A stretch of DNA of 64,000 nt from Streptomyces griseiscabiei (GTDB lineage: Bacteria; Actinomycetota; Actinomycetes; Streptomycetales; Streptomycetaceae), in contig NZ_JAGJBZ010000003.1 of the NCBI RefSeq assembly GCF_020010925.1, positions 682,001 through 746,000 of the forward strand, in the 5' to 3' direction. Positions 18,943-28,197 of the stretch are shown here, one piece after another. Made by a program: the position numbers and the translations under genes. Below the pieces are notes generated by a model. It had not been told where the DNA came from and searched no databases. It saw only the letters and a program-made list of their open reading frames with translations. The stretch's first letter is position 1. Each line of letters opens with the position of its first letter.

Positions 18943-19806
18943 TCAGGTCTCGAACTCGCCCACCCAGGACCGCTCCAGCAGGTTCTTGGGCAGGTACTCG
19001 GACTCGACCTCGATCGCCATACCCACGTCATGGGCGAGGCAGGTGACGGCGAGCGGTCCGAGGGCGACGGTTCCGCTGATGGAGTCCCGCCGGTCCTCGT
19101 TTGCGTTCCAGTACTCCTTGTGCAGGCGGAGCGCCTGGAGGAGCACCGTGTTGAACTGTGCCGTGTCCCGCTTGAGGAACTGCAGGAACAGGTCGAGCGG
19201 CGGATAGAGGATCTTCAGCATCAGCTCGCGGTCGGCGACCCTGAGTCGATCCGGGTCGGTGCCCTGGAAGGCGGCGGTGAACTTGTCGCCGAGACCGGGG
19301 CGTTCCGTCCAGTACGTCTGCAGCGCGTCGACCCAGTCGTAGACGTACTCGTCGTACACCGCGCCCGACGCCCGAAGCAGCTCGACCGGCACCTCGCAGA
19401 GCCCGGTCATGCGGTCCTGGTCACGGCAGACGATCGCCAGCCAGAACGCGGTGATCCAGTTTCCGGCGTCGGTGAAGTGCTGCGCGCCGATGGCCGGCAG
19501 CACGCGCGGCTCGTGGGCGATCCGGCACTCCACGGACTCCTCCGTCGTGACGGCCGCCGCGAACAGGGCCGAGCCGACCTGCGTCGCGGTCACCCAGGCC
19601 TCCCAGGTCTCGGACCTGTCGGCGGTGGGGTCGTGGAGACAGTGCAGTTCCGCCGTGCTCAGGGCGCTGCTGAACGTCAGGCCGAAGCCCTCGGGATACT
19701 CCGAGAGGTCGGCGATGTCGTCGAGCAGACGCCGGTCGGACGCCTTGACGAAGGCGGTCGGATCTCCGGACGGAGGTGTATCGGCGCGTGGCACACGGGT
19801 GATCAT
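18943..19806 (-). CDS. Imm49-family immunity protein
   Basis: A 287-residue, soluble, mostly helical protein without a signal peptide. Segments such as LCEVPVELLRASGAVYDEYV, YTEYVDALQTYW-like VDALQTYWTERPGLG and ALRLHKEYWNANEDRRDS are typical of Imm49, an immunity family found beside polymorphic toxins. It would bind and neutralise the toxin encoded just upstream. The toxin stop and this ATG share a base (TGATG), so expression is coupled. AGGAG lies 6 bases before the ATG; an overlapping GTG at 19809 is the alternative. It ends toward hemD, with a hairpin between. Confidence 0.8.
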   Translation of the reverse strand: MITRVPRADTPPSGDPTAFVKASDRRLLDDIADLSEYPEGFGLTFSSALSTAELHCLHDPTADRSETWEAWVTATQVGSALFAAAVTTEESVECRIAHEPRVLPAIGAQHFTDAGNWITAFWLAIVCRDQDRMTGLCEVPVELLRASGAVYDEYVYDWVDALQTYWTERPGLGDKFTAAFQGTDPDRLRVADRELMLKILYPPLDLFLQFLKRDTAQFNTVLLQALRLHKEYWNANEDRRDSISGTVALGPLAVTCLAHDVGMAIEVESEYLPKNLLERSWVGEFET

Positions 19807-22346
19807 CACTGGCTCCTGGGCTTGCCGATGTTGAACTGCTCCATCTCGTAGCCAGCATATTTGCCACCCTGAGTGGCGTCCGCCTTGATCAGAACGTAGT
19901 CCACGTTCCCCCTGACGAACGCCTTACGGAGTTTGCTCGCCAATTCTGCCTCGGCACTGTCGTTGGCCTTGGCGGACCGCTTGTCCATTTCCTTCAGGAT
20001 CGTCTCGAAGTATTCCCTTGTGCCCTGCTCGACGCGATTCCCGAGATGACTCGTACGCTCGCCGGTCCCCGCCTTGAGAGACCCCTTGGCCTCGACGACG
20101 ACATAACCGCCACCGGGTTTCTCGTAGATCTGGTCGAACCTGTTGTTCCCGAACGCCCCGTCGTCGACCCGCTTCGCCCCCGGATAGCGTTCCGGTACGG
20201 CGTGGTGCTCCGCCACCCGCTCACCGAAGAGTTCGCTCTGCTTGAGCATGGCGCCATGCAGCGGAGAGTGCTTGGCCTCCGCTGCGTCCATCGCCGCCTC
20301 CGCCTCGGCGGTTCGGTGCTTCAGGTACTCCTTCTCGGCAGCGGTCAGTGACTTCTCCGCCGCCTTGTCGGCCACGATGGCGTCTCGACGTGACGTCGCC
20401 CATTCGTCGAGGCGATTCAGCACACTGCTGTCGACGCTCTTTCGGACCCCCGGCCCGTGCGGATTCGGGTCCACGTACCTCGCTTGGATCGCGGGTGGCA
20501 GATCGCTCTTGGAAATCCACTTGGTGGGATCGGCGGGATCCCGGACCAGAATGGGCAGACGCTGCCCGAACACCTCCGCGGAGGCTGACCTGCGGTAACC
20601 GTTGGACCGGTAATGGTCCTTGAACCAGCGCGGATCGTTGTTGGCGAGATCCACATGCCGTTGCATGATGGCGCGCGCGTCCGGCTTGTCGGAACGCCCC
20701 GAATTCAGCTCGCCCCCGCCGTCGGCTCCTTCGTCCGCCCGGCCACCCGCCGTCGCTTCGTCACCGAGTCCACCGGCCCCGTCGCCGGACCGTCCCAGAT
20801 CGTCGAGCCAGCCGGACCCGCCCGCGTCACTCGACCGAGGCGGCAGGCCGTCACCGCCCCGGTCACCGCCCGCCGTGACATTGTCCCCTCCACGGCCTCC
20901 TACGGCCGCGGTGTCCCCCACCCGCGTCCCGGCCCCGGCCCCCACGAGCTCTCGCTCACCCGTAGCCCTGGGTGCACCGGTCTCGTCGGCCCGCTGCTGT
21001 GCCGTTGCCTCGTGCCGGATGTCGTCCAGTGACTCCCGGACGGTGCCGTCGGCGTTGTGCATGAGGAGGGTCTTGGTGTCGAGGTAGACGATCTCGCCCT
21101 CGGGGGTGGTCATGCGGACGGAGTTGTCGGGGGTGAGGCCGGCGGGGAGGTCGTCCGTCAGGTTGGGGGCGTCGGCTATTTGGTAGGTGCCCTCGCCGAG
21201 GCGGATGTGGGTGCCGTCGGTGATCCCCCGCAGTCCGGCCATGACGTCGCCGATCTTGACGGCGGTGCCGCCGATGCCTTTGGCGAGGTAGGTCATCGGG
21301 TCGACGATCCGGCCTGCTTTGCCCGCGAAGGAGATGGCCTTCGCGATCGCACCGGCCTTGCCGGCGCCCGCGGCCGCTCCTCCGGCGCCGCCGGTGAAGA
21401 TGGTGGTGAGGACGTTGAAGGTGACCGCCCCGGCGGCTCGTGAGGGGTTCTTGCCCCATTCGTCGTAGGCGATGAGCGCCTTGCCGGTCTCGACGACGGC
21501 CGTGCGGGAGTCGCGCAGCCAGGAGGGGAGTCTGTCGGCGGGAGTGAGCCAGTACGCGGCGCCCAGCGGCGTTGCCGTGATGAGGATGCCGGTGGCGAGT
21601 TTGCCGAGGCCCACCCAGGCCTGGCCGGCGGCGTCCCAGCCGTTGAAGCCGGCGAGGGTGCCGAGGCCCTTGATCGTGCCCCACACGCCGTCGACGACGA
21701 AGCCGACGGTGAAGTCCCAGACGTGTTCGTGGATGTAGTACCAGGGGTTGGACTCCTCGACCGGGTCGCCCCACGGCAGACCGCCGGCGTTGTTCAGGTC
21801 CTCGCCCCGGTAGCCGTACATGTTCTCTTTGTTCGAGCCGTCACCGACGACCAGCGCCTCGCCGCCGACGAGTGCGACGATCTTGTTGTGGCAGGCCCGT
21901 TCGGCGGCCTGGAACGCGGTCCAGGCGGCGTTGACCGCGTTGCGGCGGGCGGTGTTCTCCTCGATGAGGTCGCCGTCGGCGACCCAGTCCTCGTCGTCCG
22001 CGACGCGCCGTTCGAACGCCGCCGCCTCCGCGCGCAGCGAGTCGAGCCGGCCGACCAGGGGCCGCACCTCGGCCGCGTAGTCGAGCAGCGCCTTCGAGAC
22101 CGTGGCCAGCTCGGTCTGCAGATCGTGGCCGGCCGCCGCGACGGGTGCGGTGGTCGCGAAGAGCTGGTCGGCCTCGGGGGCCTTGTAGAACGGTTCCAGC
22201 AGCCGGAAGTTGGCGTCGATCAGCAGACCCGCCGCGCCGACCGCCATCCCGTCGAACGCGATGTCCCCCGCGTCCGTCTCCAGTTGCTCCAGATTCCCGG
22301 TGAACTCCGGTATCTCGGCCGAGACAACAGGCCTGTCCTCGCTCAC
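19806..22346 (-). CDS. Polymorphic toxin with nuclease-like C-terminal domain
   Basis: An 846-residue protein with three parts. Residues 1-165 are helical and of the type shared by many Streptomyces polymorphic toxins (PEFTGNLEQLETDAGDIAFD onward). Residues about 215-400 contain hydrophobic Gly/Ala-rich stretches that may insert in membranes or form a delivery region. A Gly/Asp/Arg-rich linker (about 480-570) leads to the C-terminal domain. There FDQIYEKPGGGYVVVEAKGS shows Asp-x13-Glu-x-Lys, the PD-(D/E)xK restriction-endonuclease signature. No classical signal peptide is seen; export by a type VII-like route is inferred. GTG start with GGGGG upstream; the paired immunity gene follows directly. 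Confidence 0.78.
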   Translation of the reverse strand: MSEDRPVVSAEIPEFTGNLEQLETDAGDIAFDGMAVGAAGLLIDANFRLLEPFYKAPEADQLFATTAPVAAAGHDLQTELATVSKALLDYAAEVRPLVGRLDSLRAEAAAFERRVADDEDWVADGDLIEENTARRNAVNAAWTAFQAAERACHNKIVALVGGEALVVGDGSNKENMYGYRGEDLNNAGGLPWGDPVEESNPWYYIHEHVWDFTVGFVVDGVWGTIKGLGTLAGFNGWDAAGQAWVGLGKLATGILITATPLGAAYWLTPADRLPSWLRDSRTAVVETGKALIAYDEWGKNPSRAAGAVTFNVLTTIFTGGAGGAAAGAGKAGAIAKAISFAGKAGRIVDPMTYLAKGIGGTAVKIGDVMAGLRGITDGTHIRLGEGTYQIADAPNLTDDLPAGLTPDNSVRMTTPEGEIVYLDTKTLLMHNADGTVRESLDDIRHEATAQQRADETGAPRATGERELVGAGAGTRVGDTAAVGGRGGDNVTAGGDRGGDGLPPRSSDAGGSGWLDDLGRSGDGAGGLGDEATAGGRADEGADGGGELNSGRSDKPDARAIMQRHVDLANNDPRWFKDHYRSNGYRRSASAEVFGQRLPILVRDPADPTKWISKSDLPPAIQARYVDPNPHGPGVRKSVDSSVLNRLDEWATSRRDAIVADKAAEKSLTAAEKEYLKHRTAEAEAAMDAAEAKHSPLHGAMLKQSELFGERVAEHHAVPERYPGAKRVDDGAFGNNRFDQIYEKPGGGYVVVEAKGSLKAGTGERTSHLGNRVEQGTREYFETILKEMDKRSAKANDSAEAELASKLRKAFVRGNVDYVLIKADATQGGKYAGYEMEQFNIGKPRSQ

Positions 22347-22580
22347 GTCTACCCCCGTGGACGCCCTCGCAGATACGGTCCCTCGACCGAAACACCCAGT
22401 CGATCATTTGTACCAAAATTGCGATCGCGATCCCATGCACTTCTGGCCAAGGGTCGTGTGGTGTCTGGACAATCGTGCGTGTGTCCCTCGGCGAACACCG
22501 TGCCCCTCCCCGACGCTCCCCGCCCACGGGCCGACGGGCCGTCGGCAAAGAGGGGGGCGGCTCGGGCGTAGCGTAGGTGT
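22347..22580. other. Divergent intergenic region between the toxin gene and hemB
   Basis: These 234 bases separate two divergent starts. Around 22,405-22,440 the sequence is clearly AT-richer and holds overlapping palindromes GCGATCGC and GATCGCGATC, a plausible operator or promoter zone. The rest is GC-rich with no gene. Confidence 0.3.
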
Positions 22581-23573
22581 ATGTCGAAGTACGGATCGTT
22601 TCCCGGTACGCGGCCCCGCCGGCTTCGTACGACGCCTGTGATGCGGCGGATGGTGGCCGAGACGCGGCTGCATCCGGCCGACTTCATTCTGCCCGCGTTC
22701 GTGCGGGAGGGTGTGAGCGAGCCGGTGCCGATCGAGGCGATGCCGGGGGTCGTGCAGCACACGCGGGACAGTCTGAAGAAGGCCGCCGCGGAGGCCGTGG
22801 AGGCCGGGGTCTCCGGGATCATGCTGTTCGGGGTGCCGGAGGACGGGAAGAAGGACGCGAACGGGACGCCGGGCACCGATCCCGACGGGATTCTGCAGGT
22901 CGCGCTGCGGGATGTGCGGGCCGAGGTCGGGGACGAGCTGCTCGTGATGTCCGATCTCTGTCTCGACGAGACCACCGATCACGGACACTGCGGGGTGCTC
23001 GACGACCAGGGGCGTGTCGACAACGACGCGACGCTGGAGCGGTACGCCGAGATGGCCCAGGTGCAGGCCGACGCCGGTGCGCACGTCGTCGGGCCCAGCG
23101 GGATGATGGACGGCCAGATCGGGGTCGTACGGGACGCCCTCGACCAGATCGGGCGCGAGGATGTCGCCATCCTCGCCTACACCGCCAAGTACGCGTCCGC
23201 CTTCTACGGGCCCTTCCGGGAGGCGGTCGGTTCGTCGCTGAAGGGGGACCGGAAGACCTACCAGCAGGACCCCGCCAATCTGCGGGAGTCGCTGCGGGAG
23301 CTGGCCCTCGATCTGGAGGAGGGCGCCGACATGGTGATGGTCAAGCCGGCCGGGCCCTATCTGGACGTGCTCGCGCGGGTCGCGGACGCCGTGGACGTGC
23401 CGGTCGCCGCGTACCAGATCTCCGGGGAGTACTCGATGGTCGAGGCCGCCGCCGAGAAGGGGTGGATCGACCGGGAGCGGGCCATCCTGGAGACGCTGAC
23501 CGGGATCAAGCGGGCGGGCGCGCAGAACATCCTCACGTACTGGGCCGTCGAGGCGGCCCGTCTGCTGCGCTGA
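22581..23573 (+). CDS. hemB: Delta-aminolevulinic acid dehydratase (porphobilinogen synthase)
   Basis: A 330-residue enzyme that condenses two 5-aminolevulinates to porphobilinogen. The Schiff-base lysines are Lys203 ([13 protein letters not shown]) and Lys255 ([12 protein letters not shown]). The metal loop reads [14 protein letters not shown]: only the first of the three zinc-binding cysteines is unambiguous and an Asp replaces the second, so it resembles the Mg-type enzymes rather than the Zn-type. The start ATG (Met-Ser-Lys-Tyr) is typical. It completes the haem pathway begun by hemACD but is cut off from them by the divergent toxin/immunity pair, so it has its own promoter. Confidence 0.96.
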   Translation: MSKYGSFPGTRPRRLRTTPVMRRMVAETRLHPADFILPAFVREGVSEPVPIEAMPGVVQHTRDSLKKAAAEAVEAGVSGIMLFGVPEDGKKDANGTPGTDPDGILQVALRDVRAEVGDELLVMSDLCLDETTDHGHCGVLDDQGRVDNDATLERYAEMAQVQADAGAHVVGPSGMMDGQIGVVRDALDQIGREDVAILAYTAKYASAFYGPFREAVGSSLKGDRKTYQQDPANLRESLRELALDLEEGADMVMVKPAGPYLDVLARVADAVDVPVAAYQISGEYSMVEAAAEKGWIDRERAILETLTGIKRAGAQNILTYWAVEAARLLR

Positions 23574-23592
23574 GGTCCGCCCGGTGGTGTGC

Positions 23593-23628
23593 CGAGGGCC
23601 CCGGGGCGTGCGTGCCCCGGGGCCCTCG
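23593..23628. terminator. Terminator after hemB
   Basis: CGAGGGCCCCGGGGC and its exact complement (23593-23607 with 23614-23628) form a 15-bp stem 20 bases after the hemB stop. It separates hemB from the convergent lipoprotein gene. Confidence 0.8.
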
Positions 23629-23646
23629 CGCCGTGTGCGCCCCGGC

Positions 23647-24417
23647 TCAGTACTGGAGGGCGTCCGCCGCGGTCGACTGCCAGTAGGTGACGGCCACGGA
23701 GTTGTCGACGTGGACGCCCGCGGCCGGGAGGGCGGGGGACGCGGGGGAGCCGGTGTCGCTGCCCTGCTCGGCGCCCTGGAAGCGGATGACGACCTTCTTC
23801 TCCGTGGTGCCCTTGCCGCCGCTGCCGTCGGCGGCGGAGAGCAGGACGCCCGCGTAGCCGGACTCGCCGGGGGCCAGGGTGACCACGGCCTGCGGCTGGG
23901 ACTCCTCGATCACACGGGGCGCCGACTGCGCCTCGCCGAAGCGGACCGTGGGGTTGTAGTAGAGGTCGCAGTACTTCGAGCCGGTGTTCTTGACGGTGAT
24001 CAGCAGGTGGTTGATCGGGCGGGACGGCGTCCTGGCGGTGACGGTGGTGTTGGAGCCGTCGCAGGTGACGCGGTTGGCGGGGTCCCAGGGGTCGGAGGTG
24101 TCCGAGGCGTCCTTGGCCCCGCCGCCCGTCTGCGGGGTCTGCGAGGTCTGCGAGGAGGCCTTGTCGGCCGTGCCGCCGCCGGTGGTGGCGGTGCCGCCGC
24201 CCGTGGTCGAACCGCCGCCCGAGGTGGAGCCCGAGGTGCCCGTCGAGCCCGAGGTGCCCGTGGTCCGCGAGGCCGAGGAGGAGCCGCCCGACGCGCCCTC
24301 GTCCCGTGTGCCCATGCCGTTGTCGCACGCCGTGAGGGCCAAGGCGGCGAGGGCGGCTCCGGTCGCGGCGAGCAGACGGGCGGGCCGGGCGACACGGGCG
24401 GTGCGGAACGTACGCAT
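23647..24417 (-). CDS. DUF4232-type secreted lipoprotein
   Basis: A 256-residue lipoprotein. The signal peptide has a basic start, a hydrophobic core (LLAATGAALAALALTAC) and a lipobox Leu-Thr-Ala-Cys near residue 31. A low-complexity Ser/Gly/Thr linker follows (to about residue 95). The beta-rich C-terminal domain matches DUF4232 in layout: NHLLITVKNTGSKYCDLYYNPTV, LAPGESGYAGVLL and KKVVIRFQG. The function is unknown; such proteins sit on the outer face of the membrane. The ATG at 24417 is chosen because AAGGGA precedes it at the right distance. Confidence 0.78.
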   Translation of the reverse strand: MRTFRTARVARPARLLAATGAALAALALTACDNGMGTRDEGASGGSSSASRTTGTSGSTGTSGSTSGGGSTTGGGTATTGGGTADKASSQTSQTPQTGGGAKDASDTSDPWDPANRVTCDGSNTTVTARTPSRPINHLLITVKNTGSKYCDLYYNPTVRFGEAQSAPRVIEESQPQAVVTLAPGESGYAGVLLSAADGSGGKGTTEKKVVIRFQGAEQGSDTGSPASPALPAAGVHVDNSVAVTYWQSTAADALQY

Positions 24418-24636
24418 GATGAGTCCCTTTCGGACAAAGGCAGTTGAAGAGGCCGAGAACACATGGTCGAAGCCGCGCCGCTCGACCGGGCTGCCGGGAG
24501 CGGCGTGCTTGGATGACCAGAGCTTGCGGGGTGATCCGTCCCGGCCGCCACGGTCTGCGGGCGATCAGGGACGCTGGAACGCTCACAACGGCTTTGACCT
24601 GGGGAAATATCGCTTCCCTGGAACGCGGGACGGGAC

Positions 24637-26076
24637 GTGAGGGACGTGCGGGCTGACTTTGCCGAGCTGCTGCGGGAGTTGAAGGAGCGCTCCGGGCTGA
24701 GCTACGGGGTGCTCGCCAAGCGGCTCCACATGAGTACGTCGACACTTCACCGGTACTGCAACGGCGACGCCGTACCGACGGACTACGCCCCCGTCGAGCG
24801 GCTCGCCCGGCTCTGCAGGGCGACCCCGGACGAACTGGTCGAGCTGCACCGGGCGTGGGTGCTCGCGGACGCGGTACGGCGGCGCAAGGGGAGCGAGGAG
24901 ACGAGGGCCGCTTCGGCTTCAGCTTCCGCCGGGGTGACGGTGGAGGATCCGGCTCCGGACGCGGGGGTCGAGCCGGCCGCCGAGAGCGAGGCGGAGCCGG
25001 AGGCGGCGACCGGACCGGCCGCCGGGACCGGACCGGCCGCCGGGACCGAGCCGGAGGGCGAAACCGAGACGCTGGTCGGGGGCGGGGCCTCCCGGCGCGC
25101 GGGGGAGCGCGTGCCCGCTCGGCGGCGTACGCGGGTCGCGTTGGTCGCCGGGGTGGCCGTGGCCGCGGTGCTGGGCGCGGTGACGCTGGCGGTGAGTCTG
25201 CCGTCCGGGGGGAAGGGGAGCGGGCCGGAGCGTACGGCCGGGGCCGCGTCCGCCGGCGGCGACCGGGCGGAGGGGACGGCCGAGGGCTCCCCGTCGCCGT
25301 CCGGTGCCTCGCCCTCCGCTTCCGTGAGCGAGCCGGCCGGTGAGAGCGGCAAGGGGGACGAGGGCGGGACGAGGGCGGGTGCCTCGGCGTCGGACACGTC
25401 GACCGGCCCCGGCGGTGCGGGCGGGGGCGGTACGGACGCCTCCCTTCCGGCACCGCTGACCGTGAAGGTGGAGCCGTACACCTGGGAGAGCCCCTGCTCC
25501 CAGCGGTATCTGGTCGACAGTCCGCCCACCGAGGTCGGGCCTCCGCCGCCGGAGCAGGACGCGGCGGGCTGGGTGGCGTCGGAGGGGGCCGTGTCGTCGG
25601 GGCAGCAGTTCCTGACGCTCACCCTGCAGGGCACCGGCGAGGAGACCGTGGTCGTACGGAGTCTCAAGGTCCGGACGGCCGGCAAGCGGGCGCCTCTCGC
25701 CTGGAACGACTACGGCATGGGGTACCCGGGTGTCGGCTGCGGGGCCGGTGTCCCGACCCGGTCCTTCACCATCGCCCTCGATGCCGCGCGCCCCGATGTG
25801 AAGCCCAAGGCGGGCAGCCGGAACTTCCCCTACTCCGTCAGCGAGTCCGACCCCGAGGTGTACTACATCACCGCCGACGCCTCGGCGTACTCCGTCAGTT
25901 GGTACCTGGAACTGCGGTGGAGCAGCGGCGACCGCAGCGGCACGCTGACCGTGAACGACGACGGCCGGCCGTTCCGTACGAGCGGCAACAACGGGCGTCC
26001 GGCGTTCGAGTATCCGCTCGGTGGGCCGAAATGGGTGCCGGAGGGGACCACGCTGGGGGACGGCGGCGAGGGCTAA
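24637..26076 (+). CDS. Membrane-anchored XRE-family helix-turn-helix protein
   Basis: A 479-residue protein with a cytoplasmic XRE HTH (residues about 5-70: LLRELKERSGLSYGVLAKRL, STSTLHRYCNGDAVP). An acidic Ala/Glu/Pro-rich linker follows, then one membrane span near residues 168-190 (RVALVAGVAVAAVLGAVTLAV). The extracellular part begins with a Ser/Gly-rich linker and ends in a folded domain (CSQRYLVDSPPTEV to YPLGGPKWVPEG) with two or three Cys. Such one-span regulators could relay an external signal to DNA, but no target is evident. It is divergent from the lipoprotein gene, with a 219-base shared promoter region. Confidence 0.75.
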   Translation: MRDVRADFAELLRELKERSGLSYGVLAKRLHMSTSTLHRYCNGDAVPTDYAPVERLARLCRATPDELVELHRAWVLADAVRRRKGSEETRAASASASAGVTVEDPAPDAGVEPAAESEAEPEAATGPAAGTGPAAGTEPEGETETLVGGGASRRAGERVPARRRTRVALVAGVAVAAVLGAVTLAVSLPSGGKGSGPERTAGAASAGGDRAEGTAEGSPSPSGASPSASVSEPAGESGKGDEGGTRAGASASDTSTGPGGAGGGGTDASLPAPLTVKVEPYTWESPCSQRYLVDSPPTEVGPPPPEQDAAGWVASEGAVSSGQQFLTLTLQGTGEETVVVRSLKVRTAGKRAPLAWNDYGMGYPGVGCGAGVPTRSFTIALDAARPDVKPKAGSRNFPYSVSESDPEVYYITADASAYSVSWYLELRWSSGDRSGTLTVNDDGRPFRTSGNNGRPAFEYPLGGPKWVPEGTTLGDGGEG

Positions 26077-26168
26077 CCGGCCTCGCAGGGCGGTCCTGGC
26101 ACCATCAACTGCCTCTGGACGCTAGGTTGTTGTTCATTCAATGATGCGACTCTCCAGGGAGAGGCTTT

Positions 26169-27071
26169 ATGGCCGGTGACGCGCTCAGCCAGGACCCCGC
26201 CGAGCTGCGGAAGAGGATCGACACCACCAAGGCCCACCCGGCGCGGGTCTACGACGTCTTCCTCGGCGGCAAGGACAACTACCCCGTGGACCGCGACGCG
26301 GCCGGTGCGGCGCTCGCCGCCAATCCGCGCGGCTATCTCGACGTCCGGCACAACCGGGACTTCATGCGCCGCGCGGTGACCACGCTGGCCGAGGAGGAGG
26401 GCATCCGCCAGTTCCTCGACATCGGCACCGGGCTGCCGACCGCCGAGAACGTCCACCAGATCGCCCAGCGGATCGTCCCCGACTCGCGGGTCGTGTACGT
26501 CGACAACGACCCGGTGGTGCTCGCCCACGCGCGCGCGTTGCTCACGAGCGGGCCCCAGGGCGTCACGGACTACATCGACGCCGACTTCAAGGTGCCGGGG
26601 CAGATCCTCGAAGCGGCCGCGAAGACGCTCGACTTCGACCGGCCGATCGCGCTGTGCCTGGTGGCGCTCCTGCACTTCGTGGAGGACGACGAGGCGTACC
26701 CCGTGGTGCGGGAACTGGTGGAGGCGCTGCCCGCCGGGAGCCGGCTGGTCCTCAGCCATCTGACCGAGGATCTCAACCCCGCGAAGATCCGCGCGGTGCA
26801 GGAGACCTACACCAAGCGGGGGTTCACCTTCGTGCTGCGGTCCCGGGACGAGGTCGCCCGCTTCTTCGAGCAGAGCGGGCTCGTGGTGGACGAGCCCGGG
26901 GTGGTGCCGGCGCATCACTGGCGGTTCTCGGGTGGTGCGCCGGTGCCTCCGGCGGTCGAGCCGCATGTGCTGGCCGGGATGGACGACATCGAGAAGGTGC
27001 GGTACCGGGACATCAACGATGTGACCGACGCGGACATCAATGTGTATGCGGCGGTGGGGCGGAAGCGGTAG
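26169..27071 (+). CDS. SAM-dependent methyltransferase, DUF574 family (Methyltransf_19)
   Basis: A 300-residue protein of a family greatly expanded in Streptomyces. The N-terminal signature is HPARVYDVFLGGKDNYPVDR. The Rossmann SAM site reads FLDIGTGLPTAENVH, followed by VVYVDNDPVVLAHARALL and ADFKVPG. The C-terminal LSHLTEDLNPAK and FFEQSGLVVDEPGVV complete the fold. Substrates are unknown. It stands alone, with no partner gene in the same direction. The segment ACTCTCCAGGGAGAGGCTTT just before the ATG contains its ribosome binding site (GGGAGAGG). Confidence 0.9.
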   Translation: MAGDALSQDPAELRKRIDTTKAHPARVYDVFLGGKDNYPVDRDAAGAALAANPRGYLDVRHNRDFMRRAVTTLAEEEGIRQFLDIGTGLPTAENVHQIAQRIVPDSRVVYVDNDPVVLAHARALLTSGPQGVTDYIDADFKVPGQILEAAAKTLDFDRPIALCLVALLHFVEDDEAYPVVRELVEALPAGSRLVLSHLTEDLNPAKIRAVQETYTKRGFTFVLRSRDEVARFFEQSGLVVDEPGVVPAHHWRFSGGAPVPPAVEPHVLAGMDDIEKVRYRDINDVTDADINVYAAVGRKR

Positions 27072-27084
27072 GGGTTCGTGGTCG

Positions 27085-27135
27085 GGTGCGGGTGGGTGGG
27101 GCTTCTCGCGCGGTTCCCCGCGCCCCTGCGGGGCG
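27085..27135. repeat. Dispersed repeat, copy B (single arm)
   Basis: GTGGGGCTTCTCGCGCGGTT followed by CCCCGCGCCCC matches the left arm of the inverted copies C and E with one change (GCGCGG for GCGCAG). It fills the gap between two convergent genes, where it may also serve as terminator. Confidence 0.65.
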
Positions 27136-27137
27136 CT

Positions 27138-28067
27138 TCACCCTCCCGTCCCGAACCATGTCTCCGCCAGTGACTCGAAGTTCTGGCTGGGTGGGGCCGG
27201 GAGGCTGCGGAGGTACCAGTTCAGGTCGCTGTAGACGTGGAGCAGGGTGTAGGCCATCAGCTCGCGCGGGGCGAACGGGGGGTGGCCGTAGGCCTCGTAG
27301 AAGAGTTTGAGGAGGGTGGGGTCGGCGCGGGTGAGGAAGAGGCCGACGCTGACGAAGTCGTAGGCGGGGTCGCCGACCATGGCCGGTTCGAAGTCGAAGA
27401 GGCCGGTGAGGCGCCAGTCGGCCGGGTCGACGGTCAGGTGCTCGCGCATGAACTCGGTGTGCAGCAGGACCGGTCGGCGCGGGGCGGGCAGCGGGACGGA
27501 GCGCAGGAAGTCCGGGATCTGTTCCAGCCAGGGGCCCGTCAGACCGCCCATCTGCTGCTGCTCGACCGCCGCCAGGCGCTGTGCGGCGACGAACCTGCCC
27601 CAGTCCGGCGGGCCGGTGAGCGGGACGACCGGAGTGGCGTCCAGGGCGTGCAGGGCGGCGAGGCCCTCGGCGGCCTCGACGACGACACGTTCCTGGTCGG
27701 GCCGGGGGATCCGGGGCCAGACCTCGTTGAGGTCCTCGCCGGGCAGCCGGGACATCAGCACATAGCGCCAGCCGTTCTTGTACTGGTCGGCGGCGTGCAA
27801 CCGCGGTGTGGGGATGGGCAGTTTGCCCCACAGGATCGACAGCAGACGGGCTTCGCGGACGGCTTCCGCGGCTTCGAAACCCGGATAGAGCTTGAGGACG
27901 AGAGCGTCGCCGACGGCGTACACCGGCAGCGAGCCCTCGGCGAAACGCACGATTCGCGCGCCTGCGAGGCCGAGCGAGCCGCAGAGATCCTGGGCAGCCG
28001 GTCGCAGCAGCGCCTCGTCACCGACGACTTCTTCCAACTCGTCGTTCGTGTCCACGCTGGGCAGCAT
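27138..28067 (-). CDS. Aminoglycoside-phosphotransferase-fold protein with altered catalytic loop
   Basis: A 309-residue kinase-like protein. The N-lobe has ALVLKLYPGFEAAEAVREAR (ATP-binding Lys) and a YVLMSRLPGEDL hinge. The C-lobe loop reads VLLHTEFMREHL, His203-Thr204-Glu205, where active enzymes have His-Gly/Thr-Asp and a later Asn. The metal-binding motif GLFDFEPAMVGDPAYDF is present. Replacement of both the catalytic Asp (by Glu) and Asn (by His) suggests weak or different activity, or a non-kinase role. No antibiotic gene lies nearby. The ATG at 28067 lacks a clear ribosome binding site and may be leaderless. Confidence 0.78.
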   Translation of the reverse strand: MLPSVDTNDELEEVVGDEALLRPAAQDLCGSLGLAGARIVRFAEGSLPVYAVGDALVLKLYPGFEAAEAVREARLLSILWGKLPIPTPRLHAADQYKNGWRYVLMSRLPGEDLNEVWPRIPRPDQERVVVEAAEGLAALHALDATPVVPLTGPPDWGRFVAAQRLAAVEQQQMGGLTGPWLEQIPDFLRSVPLPAPRRPVLLHTEFMREHLTVDPADWRLTGLFDFEPAMVGDPAYDFVSVGLFLTRADPTLLKLFYEAYGHPPFAPRELMAYTLLHVYSDLNWYLRSLPAPPSQNFESLAETWFGTGG

Positions 28068-28197
28068 GCGCGCAGCCTAGGGGGTGCGGGGCACGGTCCG
28101 CATGGCGGAAATGGTGGATGTAAGGGGCACGTAACTGGCTAGGGTGCGGGCATCGGGGCGGGGCCGCACCGTCCGGGAGTGCCGAAGGAGCCGTGGG

